In this document: positions 25,350 through 33,319 of the stretch, in pieces | Position numbering within the stretch: position 1 is the stretch's first letter | How the letters are laid out: each line of letters opens with the position of its first letter | Assembly (NCBI RefSeq): GCF_011320225.1 | Contig: NZ_JAAOEN010000003.1 | Coordinates: forward strand, 62,001-126,000 | Source: Phytoactinopolyspora limicola | Lineage (GTDB): Bacteria; Actinomycetota; Actinomycetes; Jiangellales; Jiangellaceae | Reading direction: 5' to 3' | Length of the DNA stretch: 64,000 bases | Notes under the pieces: generated by a model | Seen by the model: the letters and a program-made list of their open reading frames with translations, nothing else | The model's database searches: none | Told to the model about the DNA's origin: nothing | Made by a program: the position numbers and the translations under genes

Positions 25350-26243
25350 ATGAACAACAACGTCACCAATACACCGAGCGGCGCACACCGCGGGCTCCGG
25401 GTCGGCGTGATGGTTATGGCCGACGCGCCGATGAACGTCTTGCTGGACCGGATCCGGCGGGTCGAGGAACTCGGTTACGACCAGCTGTTCGTGGCCGACC
25501 ATCTCGCCCACCCGTTCACACCCGGCGCCACCTGGTTCGACGGTGGGAGCTTGCTCGCTGCCGCGGCGGTGGCCACCGAGCGGGTAACGGTGGGCACCAT
25601 GGTGAGCAATCCGATCCTTCGCCCACCCGCGCTGCTGGCGCGGGAAGCGGTCACCATCGACCATCTGTCCGGCGGGCGGCTGGAGCTGGGTATCGGCGCC
25701 GGCATCATCGAACGAGACCACCGCGCCATGGGCACCGCACCGTGGTCGGTGAAAGAGCGGGTCGGCCGGTTCGTCGAATACGCCCGCATCGTCGACGAGT
25801 TGCTGCGGGCGACGGGGGACACCTATGGGTTCGACGGCCGCTGGTGGCAGGTCGCCGACCTGCCGACCAACCCCGGAACGGTGCAACGGCCGCGACCACC
25901 GATCATCGTCGGTGGGCAGGCGCCCACCATCCTGCGGGTCGCGGCGGAACGAGCCGACGTGTGGAACACCATTGGTGACATGGAAGCGAGTGTGTCGGAG
26001 AACATCGAACTGACCAGGGAGCAGAACCGACGTCTAGACGACCTCACCGCCGAGGCCGGCCGCGAGCCCGCGTCATTGCGCAGGTCGGTGGCGATCGACC
26101 CGTTCACCGCGCCGGAGCCGTTCGAGGAGCAGGTCGAGCGGTTCGCCGCCGTCGGGTTCGACGAGTTCTTCTTCACCTGGCCGGACAGCGAACACGAACC
26201 CGAGTTGGAGCGGATCGCCAAGGCCCTTCCAGCGCTACGTTGA
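25350..26243 (+). CDS. LLM-class flavin/F420-dependent oxidoreductase
   Basis: 297 aa, luciferase-like TIM barrel: VEELGYDQLFVADHL near residue 31, TVGTMVSNPILRPPALLAREAVTIDHLSGGRLELGIGAGI (about 73-112). ATG 25350 has a GGGAGA site. It should be a soluble monooxygenase or reductase using FMNH2 or F420H2; the substrate is unknown. Its position after the imine-reductase-like gene suggests a two-step redox conversion of a nitrogenous compound, by inference only. Confidence 0.85.
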   Translation: MNNNVTNTPSGAHRGLRVGVMVMADAPMNVLLDRIRRVEELGYDQLFVADHLAHPFTPGATWFDGGSLLAAAAVATERVTVGTMVSNPILRPPALLAREAVTIDHLSGGRLELGIGAGIIERDHRAMGTAPWSVKERVGRFVEYARIVDELLRATGDTYGFDGRWWQVADLPTNPGTVQRPRPPIIVGGQAPTILRVAAERADVWNTIGDMEASVSENIELTREQNRRLDDLTAEAGREPASLRRSVAIDPFTAPEPFEEQVERFAAVGFDEFFFTWPDSEHEPELERIAKALPALR

Positions 26244-26371
26244 CGATCCAGTTCATCGTTGCTGGGGGTTCCGTTCAGCCAGGACCTCTGGTGTGCTGCC
26301 GCCGGTTCCGGATGGGCGGCTACGATCGTCGCCAGCGCTAGCGTGATCGGCACGCGCGAGTGGGAGGGGCG

Positions 26372-26908
26372 ATGGTAGGAAACCGGATTCGCGAATTTCG
26401 AACCAGCCGCGGTCTGACTCTGACCCGGCTGGCGGAGGTGACCGGTTTGTCTACCGGCCTGATCAGCCAGGTCGAGCGCAACATCACCGATCCGAGCCTG
26501 GAGACGTTGCGCAAGATCGCGCAAGCGCTGAACGTCCCGTTGTTCGACCTGTTCCGCGAGGAAGAACAGGCGGCGGTCGCGGTGGTGCGGGCCGAGCGAC
26601 GGATGCTCGTCGGCTCTCCGCACAGCCAGGCCACCTACGCCCGCGTCTCACCCGGCTCGGGCCGGCTGGAGCTGCTCGAAGGACGCCTGGAGCCCGGCGG
26701 CGTCTCCTCGGACGAGCCGTGGTCACATCCGTCGGAGGAATGTGTCGTGGTCCTGGAGGGGCAGTTGACGGTTGAGGCCGGGGGCGAGATCCGCGACCTG
26801 GATCAGGGCGACAGCTGCTACTTCGACTCGCGGCTGCCGCACCGCTACGTGAACGGGTCCGATGCGCCCGTGCGGTTCCTGCTCGCCGTCACACCCCCGA
26901 GCTTCTAA
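26372..26908 (+). CDS. XRE-family regulator with cupin sensor domain
   Basis: 178 aa. ATG 26372 follows GGAGGGG; an in-frame GTG is four codons upstream. HTH at about 4-60 (LTRLAEVTGLSTGLISQVERNITDPSLETLRKIA), then a cupin_2 barrel (about 105-175) with HPSEECVVVLEG and DSRLPHRYVNG. The family responds to small molecules such as amines or amino acids. It probably acts on neighbouring catabolic genes (the LLM and reductase genes are 128 bp or more upstream on the same strand). The stop codon is 16 bp from the left end of repeat block B. Confidence 0.9.
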   Translation: MVGNRIREFRTSRGLTLTRLAEVTGLSTGLISQVERNITDPSLETLRKIAQALNVPLFDLFREEEQAAVAVVRAERRMLVGSPHSQATYARVSPGSGRLELLEGRLEPGGVSSDEPWSHPSEECVVVLEGQLTVEAGGEIRDLDQGDSCYFDSRLPHRYVNGSDAPVRFLLAVTPPSF

Positions 26909-26924
26909 CCACCCCCCACCCCCG

Positions 26925-26960
26925 TGTGCACCTGATCTCCGTTTTGACGCCTGATCGTTT
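26925..26960 (+). repeat. block B left terminal inverted repeat (36 bp)
   Basis: Starts TGTGCACCTGATCTCCGTTT and continues through TGACGCCTGATCGTTT. It is exactly complementary to 28224-28259. Confidence 0.93.
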
Positions 26961-27110
26961 TTGTGGCGACGATCAGATGCGTCGGTGGTGACGACGGCCA
27001 GCGTCGACGCGCGGTAGCGGCGTGCGGGTGCACCTGATCGTCTCCGCCATGTGGACGCCCGACGATCAGATGCACGAACCGTCGCATGACGTCCGGCAGC
27101 GCATCTGATC
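26953..27110 (+). repeat. 158-bp inverted repeat, left arm
   Basis: By eye alignment, 154 of 158 positions are complementary to 27596-27753. It contains four GATCAG(A/G)TGC-type sites in alternating orientation. Confidence 0.9.
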
Positions 27111-27371
27111 CTTTCGAGGCGGCACCGTGCTGATCGGATACGGCGTTGATAGGCGGGCGCCAGTGCCGCCGGCGTCTCCCGGGTGTTTTCGGGCCTTACC
27201 CGGGTAGCCCGGAGCCGGGGCCCAGGTTGGTGCGTTGACGGCCTCCACATCTCCGACATTTCGCCCACTAGAACAAGTGTTCAGCGCACCAAGCCTTCGT
27301 GCGAGGGCCATGCCCTTGTTCGTGGCGGGCACCCGCGGGCCCAGCTTGCCCACCGAGTGCCCATTGCGACG

Positions 27372-27434
27372 CGATCAGATGCGCTACCGGACGTCATGCG
27401 ACGGTTCGTGCATCTGATCGTCGGGCGTCGACAT
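27372..27434 (-). repeat. third partial copy of the 158-bp repeat
   Basis: Starts GATCAGATGCGCTACCGG and follows the right arm sequence for about 63 bp with a few substitutions, in the same orientation as that arm. Confidence 0.8.
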
Positions 27435-27595
27435 AGTGGGCGGAGTGTCAGCGATCTCCTGAGACACGCCTGTCGGTGTGGCGACGATCAGGTGCGGGTG
27501 TTGCGGGTCGGGTGGTGTCCGGGGATGTTGTATGCACCTCATCGTCTTGATGGTCTGGTGTGGGTGCTGGCAACTGTCCCTTGACAGTGGGTTGT

Positions 27596-27753
27596 GATCA
27601 GATGCGCTGCCGGACGTCATCTGACGGTTCGTGCATCTGATCGTCGGGCGTCCACATGGCGGAGACGATCAGGTGCACCCGCACGCCGCTACCGCGCGTC
27701 GACGCTGGCCGTCGTCACCACCGACGCATCTGATCGTCGCCATGAAAACGATC
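27596..27753 (-). repeat. 158-bp inverted repeat, right arm
   Basis: Reverse-complement partner of 26953-27110 with four mismatches. The arms are separated by 485 bp. Confidence 0.9.
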
Positions 27754-27860
27754 TGTGAATGTGGGATCGGTCGTGCTGGCTAGGACTGCCGCCAGGCGAA
27801 CATCGGCGTCGGGCTGCATGACGTGCCACTTTGGCCCGTTCAGTGGGCCATCGCGCACTG

Positions 27861-27920
27861 CGCTACCGCCACATGGCGTTAATGCCCGAATCCGGCCCTT
27901 AACCCCACCTGGCGGTAGCG
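27861..27920. repeat. hairpin of the GCTACCGCCA family (block B)
   Basis: Arms 27861-27882 and 27899-27920 pair with three mismatches. The loop contains GCCCGAATCCGG as in blocks A and C. It is followed by the conserved flank GTCCGGGGCAGGGCAG. Confidence 0.85.
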
Positions 27921-28223
27921 GAGTCCGGGGCAGGGCAGCGCGGTCCTCGCCGCAGGGGAAGCGAGTCGTCGTCAAGGCAACAACAAGGAGGTTTACTGCA
28001 CACCACCAGCGATGACCGGCGCCCCCGTGCTGACGGTAGACGCCCGGCCACAGACGGTAAACAAACACGGCACGACGGACGCCGCCCTCACGATCAGATG
28101 CACGCCTCGCTACCGCACACGTTTGCCATGCATCTGATCATCGACGCGTCCACATCATGGACGCGATCAGATGCACCACACCGCGCCGCACACCGCCGTT
28201 CACACACCTGATCGCCCCTGCGG

Positions 28224-28259
28224 AAACGATCAGGCGTCAAAACGGAGATCAGGTGCACA
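28224..28259 (-). repeat. block B right terminal inverted repeat (36 bp)
   Basis: Exact complement of 26925-26960. It ends 10 bp before the RpiR stop codon. Confidence 0.93.
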
Positions 28260-28269
28260 ACGGGGGTGG

Positions 28270-29190
28270 TTAGCCACGGCGTCGCAGGGGGACCCGGCGG
28301 GTTTGTAGGGCTGCCCGCGTCTTGTCCAGCGCGGCCAGGGTGCCCTGGTAGCGGCGGTGGGCTACTCCGACGAACAGGCAGTCGATCACCGCCAGCTGGG
28401 CGATGCGGCTGGCCATGGCGCCCGACCGGAAGGTGGTCTCGCGGGCGGCGGTGAGCAGCACGTGGTCGGCCTGTTCGGTGAGTGGTGAGCGCGGCACGTT
28501 GGTGACGGCGATGGTGGTGGCGCCGGTTTGCTTGGCTACCCGGAGGACGTCGATGGTGTCGGTGGTGGTGCCGGCATGGGAGATGGCTACCGCGACGTCG
28601 CCGGCGGTGAGCAGTGCGGCCGAGGTCAGGGCGGCGTGGACGTCGGCGACCCCGGAAGCGGCGAGCCCGATCCGGCGCAGCTTCTGGTGGAGGTCCTCGG
28701 CGACGATGCCGGAGGCGCCGGCACCGTAGATGTCGATGCGCCGGGCGGTGGTGACGGCCTGGACCGCCTGTTCCAACGCGTCGAGGTCAAGGGTGGCGAC
28801 GGTGTCGTCGATGGCTTGGGCGTCGTTGGCGGTGATCTTGGCGACGATGGTGCGGAGGTCGTCGGTGTCGTTGATGGTGCCGTCGAGGGGGCCGTGTAGG
28901 GAGGCGGCTTCCTGTCTGGTGACGTCGCGGGCGAGGGCGATCCGCATCTCCGGGTATCCGCGGAAGCCGACGGCGCGGCAGAAGCGCAGCACGGTTGCCT
29001 CGGAGGTTGAGCATTGCTCGGCGAGCCGGCTGATCGAGCGTTCGGACACTCCGGCGGGGTCGTCGAGGACCGCCGCTGCTACGCGCTGCTCAGCTGGGCG
29101 CAGGGTGGGGAGGGCGGTGCGGATCCGGACGAGTGCGTTCGGCGGCGACGGTTGAGGGGTGGCGGGCGGGCTGGCTGGGGTGTGGGTCAT
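28270..29190 (-). CDS. RpiR/MurR-family transcriptional regulator (HTH_6 + SIS)
   Basis: 306 aa from ATG 29190, which overlaps the upstream serine-hydrolase stop by 4 bp. HTH at about 25-90 (SISRLAEQCSTSEATVLRFCRAVGFRGYPEMRIALAR), then a SIS sugar-isomerase fold (about 130-265: RIDIYGAGASGIVAEDLHQKLRRIG; VAISHAGTTTDTIDVLRVAK) that in MurR binds MurNAc-6-P. Divergent, via the serine hydrolase, from murQ-anmK; a dyad between the two units is its probable site. Likely repressor of MurNAc or anhydroMurNAc use. Confidence 0.9.
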   Translation of the reverse strand: MTHTPASPPATPQPSPPNALVRIRTALPTLRPAEQRVAAAVLDDPAGVSERSISRLAEQCSTSEATVLRFCRAVGFRGYPEMRIALARDVTRQEAASLHGPLDGTINDTDDLRTIVAKITANDAQAIDDTVATLDLDALEQAVQAVTTARRIDIYGAGASGIVAEDLHQKLRRIGLAASGVADVHAALTSAALLTAGDVAVAISHAGTTTDTIDVLRVAKQTGATTIAVTNVPRSPLTEQADHVLLTAARETTFRSGAMASRIAQLAVIDCLFVGVAHRRYQGTLAALDKTRAALQTRRVPLRRRG

Positions 29191-30302
29191 GGCTGTCGCA
29201 CCGCCGCGACGGTGAGGTCGGCCACTTGGCGGCGCACCGACGAGATGTCGGACCATTCCCGGGAGGGGTGAACCCGGTTGGTGAGCAGGACGGTGACGGT
29301 GCCGAGGGTGGGGGTGACCACGAGCGACGTTCCGGTGAAGCCGGTGTGGCCGAAGCCGCCGCGAGCGGCCAGCTCACCCATGAAGGTGGCATCGGCGATC
29401 CGGGGTCCGAGTCCGTGCCGGTAGCCGGGGTTCAGGTGGGTGGGGAGGTGGTCGGTGGCGAACGCACGAGCGGTTTCGGGGGCGAGGATCCGCACTCCGT
29501 CGAGTTCGCCGCCTCGGCGAAGCATCTCGCCGAACCGGGCGAGGTCGGCGGCGGTGCTGAACAGGCCGGCGTTCCCGGCGGTGCCGCCTAGTGCCCAGCA
29601 GTTCTCGTCGTGCACCTGGCCGCGTACCATCCCACGATCGACGTAGGGCTGGTGTTCGGTGGCGGCGGAGCGAGACACCAGCGACCGGCCGGGGCGGTAG
29701 CTGGTGTCGGAGAGGCCGAGGGGGTCGACGATGGCGTGGTCGACGAGGCGCGGCAGGCGGCTGCCGGCGAGGCGTTCCAAGAAGAGGCCAAGGGCGATGT
29801 ATCCGACGCAGGAGTACTCGAACGCGCTGCCGGGCGTGCGGGCGAGCGGGGCTTCCAGCACGGCCGCGGTGCGCCGCGCCTGGGTGGGCAGTTCCCATAG
29901 CCGGCGCACGGCGGGCAGGCCGGAGGTGTGGGTGAGGAGGTGCCCGATGGTGATCTCGGCCCGGATGTCGTCGGCCCACTCCGGAAACTGGGTCGCCGCT
30001 GGTGTGTCTAATGTCAGTAGGCCCTCGTCGGCCAGCACGAGGGTGGTCACGGCGGTGAAGAGTTTGGTGAGGGAGGCGATGTCGAACACGGTGTCGGGTT
30101 CCATCGGCTGGCGCTCGTCGGGCGGCAGCAGGGTGGGTCCGTCGGGTCCGGGCCCGTAGCGGACCGCGTCTCCGACTGCCACGTGGTCGACGACGGCGCC
30201 GTCGCGCAGCAGGAGGGCGACGGCGCCAGGGAAGCGGGGGTGTGCCGATGGCTCGGGGCCGGGCGCGAGGCCGTCCTGGAGGAGACGCCGGAGTGTGCTC
30301 AT
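29187..30302 (-). CDS. beta-lactamase-fold serine hydrolase (PBP4*/AmiE-like)
   Basis: 371 aa, class C beta-lactamase/PBP-like fold. Nucleophile in SLTK (FDIASLTKLFTA, about 93-96), a Tyr motif in YSCVG, and HTGFTG taking the place of the KTG motif. No signal peptide is visible, so it may be cytoplasmic. A similar serine hydrolase sits with murQ, murR and nagZ in Bacillus subtilis (recalled, not checked), where cleavage of the peptide from MurNAc is proposed. An N-acetylmuramyl-peptide amidase or esterase role in recycling fits here. Stop overlaps the RpiR start. Confidence 0.8.
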   Translation of the reverse strand: MSTLRRLLQDGLAPGPEPSAHPRFPGAVALLLRDGAVVDHVAVGDAVRYGPGPDGPTLLPPDERQPMEPDTVFDIASLTKLFTAVTTLVLADEGLLTLDTPAATQFPEWADDIRAEITIGHLLTHTSGLPAVRRLWELPTQARRTAAVLEAPLARTPGSAFEYSCVGYIALGLFLERLAGSRLPRLVDHAIVDPLGLSDTSYRPGRSLVSRSAATEHQPYVDRGMVRGQVHDENCWALGGTAGNAGLFSTAADLARFGEMLRRGGELDGVRILAPETARAFATDHLPTHLNPGYRHGLGPRIADATFMGELAARGGFGHTGFTGTSLVVTPTLGTVTVLLTNRVHPSREWSDISSVRRQVADLTVAAVRQP

Positions 30303-30348
30303 GATGGCAAGGGTACGAGATCATCAGAGCCGTGTAAGGGATTGACTT

Positions 30349-30370
30349 ATTGCCCGACTATAGTGGCAAT
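30349..30370. promoter_or_regulatory. candidate MurR/RpiR operator between serine hydrolase and murQ
   Basis: ATTGCC (30349-30354), CGACTATAGT, GGCAAT (30365-30370), embedded in an AT-rich segment containing TTGACT and TTATTG repeats. It is about 47 bp upstream of the serine hydrolase start and 63 bp upstream of murQ, so it could serve both. Confidence 0.55.
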
Positions 30371-30432
30371 TATTGACACGACGGGCGTGACGGACTGTGG
30401 GACGTGATCGACCCGCAGCACGAGAGGAACCG

Positions 30433-31335
30433 ATGACCACACCGTTGGAACAACTGCTGACCGAGCAGGTCGACGCACGCTACGCGGATATCGACGCCGC
30501 GTCGGTCGGCGAGTTGGCGACCATGATGAACGAGGCGGACACTACCGTGCCGGCGGCCGTGCGAGCTGCCCTGGGCCAGATCGTCCCGGCCGTCGAGGCG
30601 ATCGTGGCCGGGTTGCGTGAAGGTGGCCGACTGTTCTACATCGGCGCCGGCACGGCGGGCCGGATGGGAGTGCTCGATGCCTCCGAGTGTCCTCCCACGT
30701 TCAACACCGCACCTGACCAGGTGAACGGCATAGTGGCGGGGGGCCTGGACGCGCTGGTGGAGGCGCAGGAGGGTGCCGAGGACGACGAGGACGCAGGTGC
30801 CGCCGACATCCGTGCACACGGCGCCGGTGCCGGAGACACAGTGGTGGGCATCGCCTCCAGCGGCCGCACACCCTACGTGCTGGGTGCGTTGCGAGCAGCG
30901 CGTGAGCTCGGAGCATTAACCGTCGGACTGTCGTGCAACGCCGACAGCGACATCGGGCTAGCCGCCGACTTCCCCATCGAGGTGCTCGTCGGGCCCGAGG
31001 TGGTGGCCGGGTCCACCCGGCTCAAGGCGGGGACGGCGCAGAAGATGGTGCTGAACATGATCTCGACGATCTCGATGGTTCAACTCGGCAAGACCTACGG
31101 CAACCTCATGGTCGACATGCGGGCGACCAACGCGAAGCTGCGCGAGCGGGCCGCCCGCATGGTGCAGACGGTGACGGGCAGCGATCGAGCGACTGCCTTG
31201 TCGGCGCTGGAGCTGGCGGACATGGAGGTCAAGCCGGCGATCCTTCTGTTACGGGCCGGCGTCGATATCGACGAGGCGCGTCGCCGCTTGCACCGGGCGG
31301 GCGGCCGGTTGCGCGCGGCCCTAGGCGAGGAGTAA
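30433..31335 (+). CDS. murQ: N-acetylmuramic acid 6-phosphate etherase
   Basis: 300 aa; ATG 30433 has GAGAGGAA upstream. Typical MurQ: LTEQVDARYADIDAASVGELATMMNEAD at the N-terminus, FYIGAGTAGRMGVLDASECPPTF (about 68-90) with catalytic Glu about 85, GIASSGRTPYVLGAL and GSTRLKAGTAQKMVLNMIST. It converts MurNAc-6-P to GlcNAc-6-P and D-lactate. Followed 42 bp later by anmK, so the pair turns anhydroMurNAc into GlcNAc-6-P. Confidence 0.96.
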   Translation: MTTPLEQLLTEQVDARYADIDAASVGELATMMNEADTTVPAAVRAALGQIVPAVEAIVAGLREGGRLFYIGAGTAGRMGVLDASECPPTFNTAPDQVNGIVAGGLDALVEAQEGAEDDEDAGAADIRAHGAGAGDTVVGIASSGRTPYVLGALRAARELGALTVGLSCNADSDIGLAADFPIEVLVGPEVVAGSTRLKAGTAQKMVLNMISTISMVQLGKTYGNLMVDMRATNAKLRERAARMVQTVTGSDRATALSALELADMEVKPAILLLRAGVDIDEARRRLHRAGGRLRAALGEE

Positions 31336-31377
31336 TCGTGGCGACGGAAGGGCAGCCGTGACCGCCCAGGAGCAGCC

Positions 31378-32574
31378 GTGACTCCATCGTGTACGGCACT
31401 CGGCATGATCTCGGGAACGAGTCACGACGGGATCGACGTCGCCGCCGTGCGGTTCACCCCCGCAGCTGACGGGGCGCTGCGCGGCGAGGTGGTGTACACC
31501 GCCAGTCCGCCTTACCGTCCGCAGGTGCGTGCGCTGCTGCGGGCGACCCTCCCGCCGGCCGACATCCGCTTCGCCGACGTGTGTGAGCTGGACACCTTGA
31601 TCGGGCAGGCGTTCGCCGAGGTCGCGGCCGACGTCGTGGAAGCCGTCGGCGATGTCGACGTGGTGTGCTCCCATGGCCAGACCGTCTACCACTGGGTGGA
31701 GGGGACCCGAGCGTTCGGTACGTTGCAGCTCGGACAGCCGGCGTGGATCGCCGCGCGGGCCGGTGTGCCGGTGGTGTCCGACGTGCGCATTCGCGACATC
31801 GCCGCCGGGGGACAGGGCGCACCGCTGGTGTCTCTGCTGGACGTTCTTCTGCTGGCCAGCCAGCCGGGTCGGGTTGCCGCCCTGAACCTTGGCGGCATCT
31901 CGAACATCACGGTGCCGGAACCGGCTGGGGGCGGCGCACCGGTGGCCTACGACATCGGTCCCGCCAACGCGCTGATCGATGCCGCTATGGTGGCCGCTCA
32001 GCCGGACGGCCCCGGCTACGACGTGGACGGACGCCTTGGTGCCGCCGGAACGGTGCAGCCGCGACTGCTGGCGGACCTGCTGACCGAGCCGTACTATGCC
32101 GCACCCGCCCCGAAGACAACCGGCAAAGAGCTGTTCCACGGCGAGTACCTCGCTGCCGCCCTGAGCCGGCACCCCGGCCTCGGGCTGGCCGATGTCGTCG
32201 CTACCCTCACCGCGCTGACGGCGCGTACGGTGGCCGACCAGGTGCGCGCGCACGGTGTCGACACCCTGGTGGTGTCCGGGGGCGGGTGGTTCAACCCCAC
32301 GATGCGCACGATGCTGGCCACCGAGCTGCCCGGAGTGGCTTTGCGAGCTTCGGCCGAACTCGGAGCTCCCGTCGACCTCAAGGAGGCGATCGCGTTCGCG
32401 GTGCTGGGCTGGCACACGTGGCACGGACTGCCGGGTGTCGTCGCGTCGTGTACGGGCGCGGCCAAGGCCAGTGTGCTGGGCACCGTGACCCCGGGCCACG
32501 GCCCGTTGCGCCTGCCGGCACCACTGCCCATAGCCCCGTCGTCGCTGACACTGGTGGACGGTCGCCGCTCCTAG
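31378..32574 (+). CDS. anmK: anhydro-N-acetylmuramic acid kinase
   Basis: 398 aa from GTG 31378. Start [16 protein letters not shown] is the AnmK phosphate-binding signature; [49 protein letters not shown] and NLGGISNIT with the ASKHA fold are also clear. It phosphorylates and hydrolyses 1,6-anhydroMurNAc to MurNAc-6-P for MurQ. NagZ at 14.6-16.1 kb is the step before it. Confidence 0.96.
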   Translation: MTPSCTALGMISGTSHDGIDVAAVRFTPAADGALRGEVVYTASPPYRPQVRALLRATLPPADIRFADVCELDTLIGQAFAEVAADVVEAVGDVDVVCSHGQTVYHWVEGTRAFGTLQLGQPAWIAARAGVPVVSDVRIRDIAAGGQGAPLVSLLDVLLLASQPGRVAALNLGGISNITVPEPAGGGAPVAYDIGPANALIDAAMVAAQPDGPGYDVDGRLGAAGTVQPRLLADLLTEPYYAAPAPKTTGKELFHGEYLAAALSRHPGLGLADVVATLTALTARTVADQVRAHGVDTLVVSGGGWFNPTMRTMLATELPGVALRASAELGAPVDLKEAIAFAVLGWHTWHGLPGVVASCTGAAKASVLGTVTPGHGPLRLPAPLPIAPSSLTLVDGRRS

Positions 32575-32586
32575 TGGGTTCGCCCG

Positions 32587-33174
32587 CTAAGGAAGATCGA
32601 CGCAGGCCAGCCGGTCGCCGGCGTGACCAGCGTGGCCGGGGTCGGTCATGGTGTGGTGTTCGTGGATGACGATCGAGTTCGCCTCACCCTCCCGGGGGGT
32701 CCACCGCACCGTCGCCTCCGCGGATCCGGCGCCGTCGTCGTCAGTGGTCAGGTCCAGCCATACCTCGTTGTCCGGGTTGGCGTAGGCGGGGTCGGTCGAC
32801 GGCTGCACGGGATCCAGGCTGTTCTGGTAATGGGGTCCAGCATCGGCCGGGTCCGGGCCGCATGCCCCGGTGTGGAGGTGTGCGCCGAAGTCTCGAGCGG
32901 GCTCGACGTCCTCGATGTGCAACGTGTAGGTGGTGCCGCCCGGGTCCGCGGGCGCCACGGTGACCTGGACGGGTGCACCGGCCGGAACCGCCGAGGGGTC
33001 ATAGGTGACAGCGTCGGACTCGGCGGGATCTTCGTTGAACTCCGCGTTGACGATCGACTCGAGTTCGTCGGCGGTGGCTGACGTGTCGGTGTTGCCGCCG
33101 CATCCGGCGCTGGCGAGCAGCGCTCCGGCGAGGGCGGTGGCGGGGAACAGACGCAACAGGCGTAAGGGGGGCAC
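32587..33174 (-). CDS. Cu/Zn superoxide dismutase-like lipoprotein
   Basis: 195 aa from GTG 33174 (GGAG 6 nt upstream); the open frame is longer upstream but then lacks a clean signal. Lipoprotein signal VPPLRLLRLFPATALAGALLASAGC-type, Cys about 26. The SOD fold keeps the likely Cu ligands in GAHLHTGACG and VIHEHHT, a His in GPHYQ, and a C-terminal GDRLACVDLP whose Cys pairs with GACG. The zinc loop is shortened, so activity is uncertain. Presumably surface-anchored oxidative defence. Convergent with anmK, 12 bp apart. Confidence 0.78.
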   Translation of the reverse strand: MPPLRLLRLFPATALAGALLASAGCGGNTDTSATADELESIVNAEFNEDPAESDAVTYDPSAVPAGAPVQVTVAPADPGGTTYTLHIEDVEPARDFGAHLHTGACGPDPADAGPHYQNSLDPVQPSTDPAYANPDNEVWLDLTTDDDGAGSAEATVRWTPREGEANSIVIHEHHTMTDPGHAGHAGDRLACVDLP

Positions 33175-33319
33175 GAGGAACTCCACGATGGGTGCGACGG
33201 TGGGGCAGATCGCGACCGTACTCAGGATCGGGCCGCCGCACCTGGCGAATGTCAAGATCGACATCGACATGTGCCCAGCGAGGGGAACTTATGTCGGAAC
33301 GATGGGATACCCGGCGTGA

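Larger units (their letters stand above)
26925..28259. repeat. composite intergenic repeat, block B (1.3 kb)
   Basis: Fills almost the whole gap between the convergent XRE and RpiR genes. Ends are perfect 36-bp inverted repeats. Inside, in order: a 158-bp inverted-repeat pair (26953-27110, 27596-27753), a third partial copy (27372-27434), a GCTACCGCCA hairpin (27861-27920), a CAACAACAAGGAGG box (about 27978), and a dyad tail (28090-28259) that parallels block C almost motif by motif. About 19 GATCAG(A/G)TGC-type sites occur. Short open frames inside are made of repeat sequence and are not credible genes; no transposase is present. Confidence 0.88.

Noticed and set aside
27066-27353. Small protein on the minus strand (95 codons) in block B
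   Set aside because: Its C-terminal part is read from the repeat and recurs in another frame at 27372-27417; no ribosome-binding site or family signal.
26925-28259. CRISPR array or tRNA cluster in block B
   Set aside because: Repeats are inverted and unevenly spaced, spacers are not of uniform length, and no cas gene or cloverleaf is seen.
33269-33285. Small gene starting at the shared ATGTGCCCAGCG sequence
   Set aside because: The reading frame closes quickly and no ribosome-binding site precedes it.
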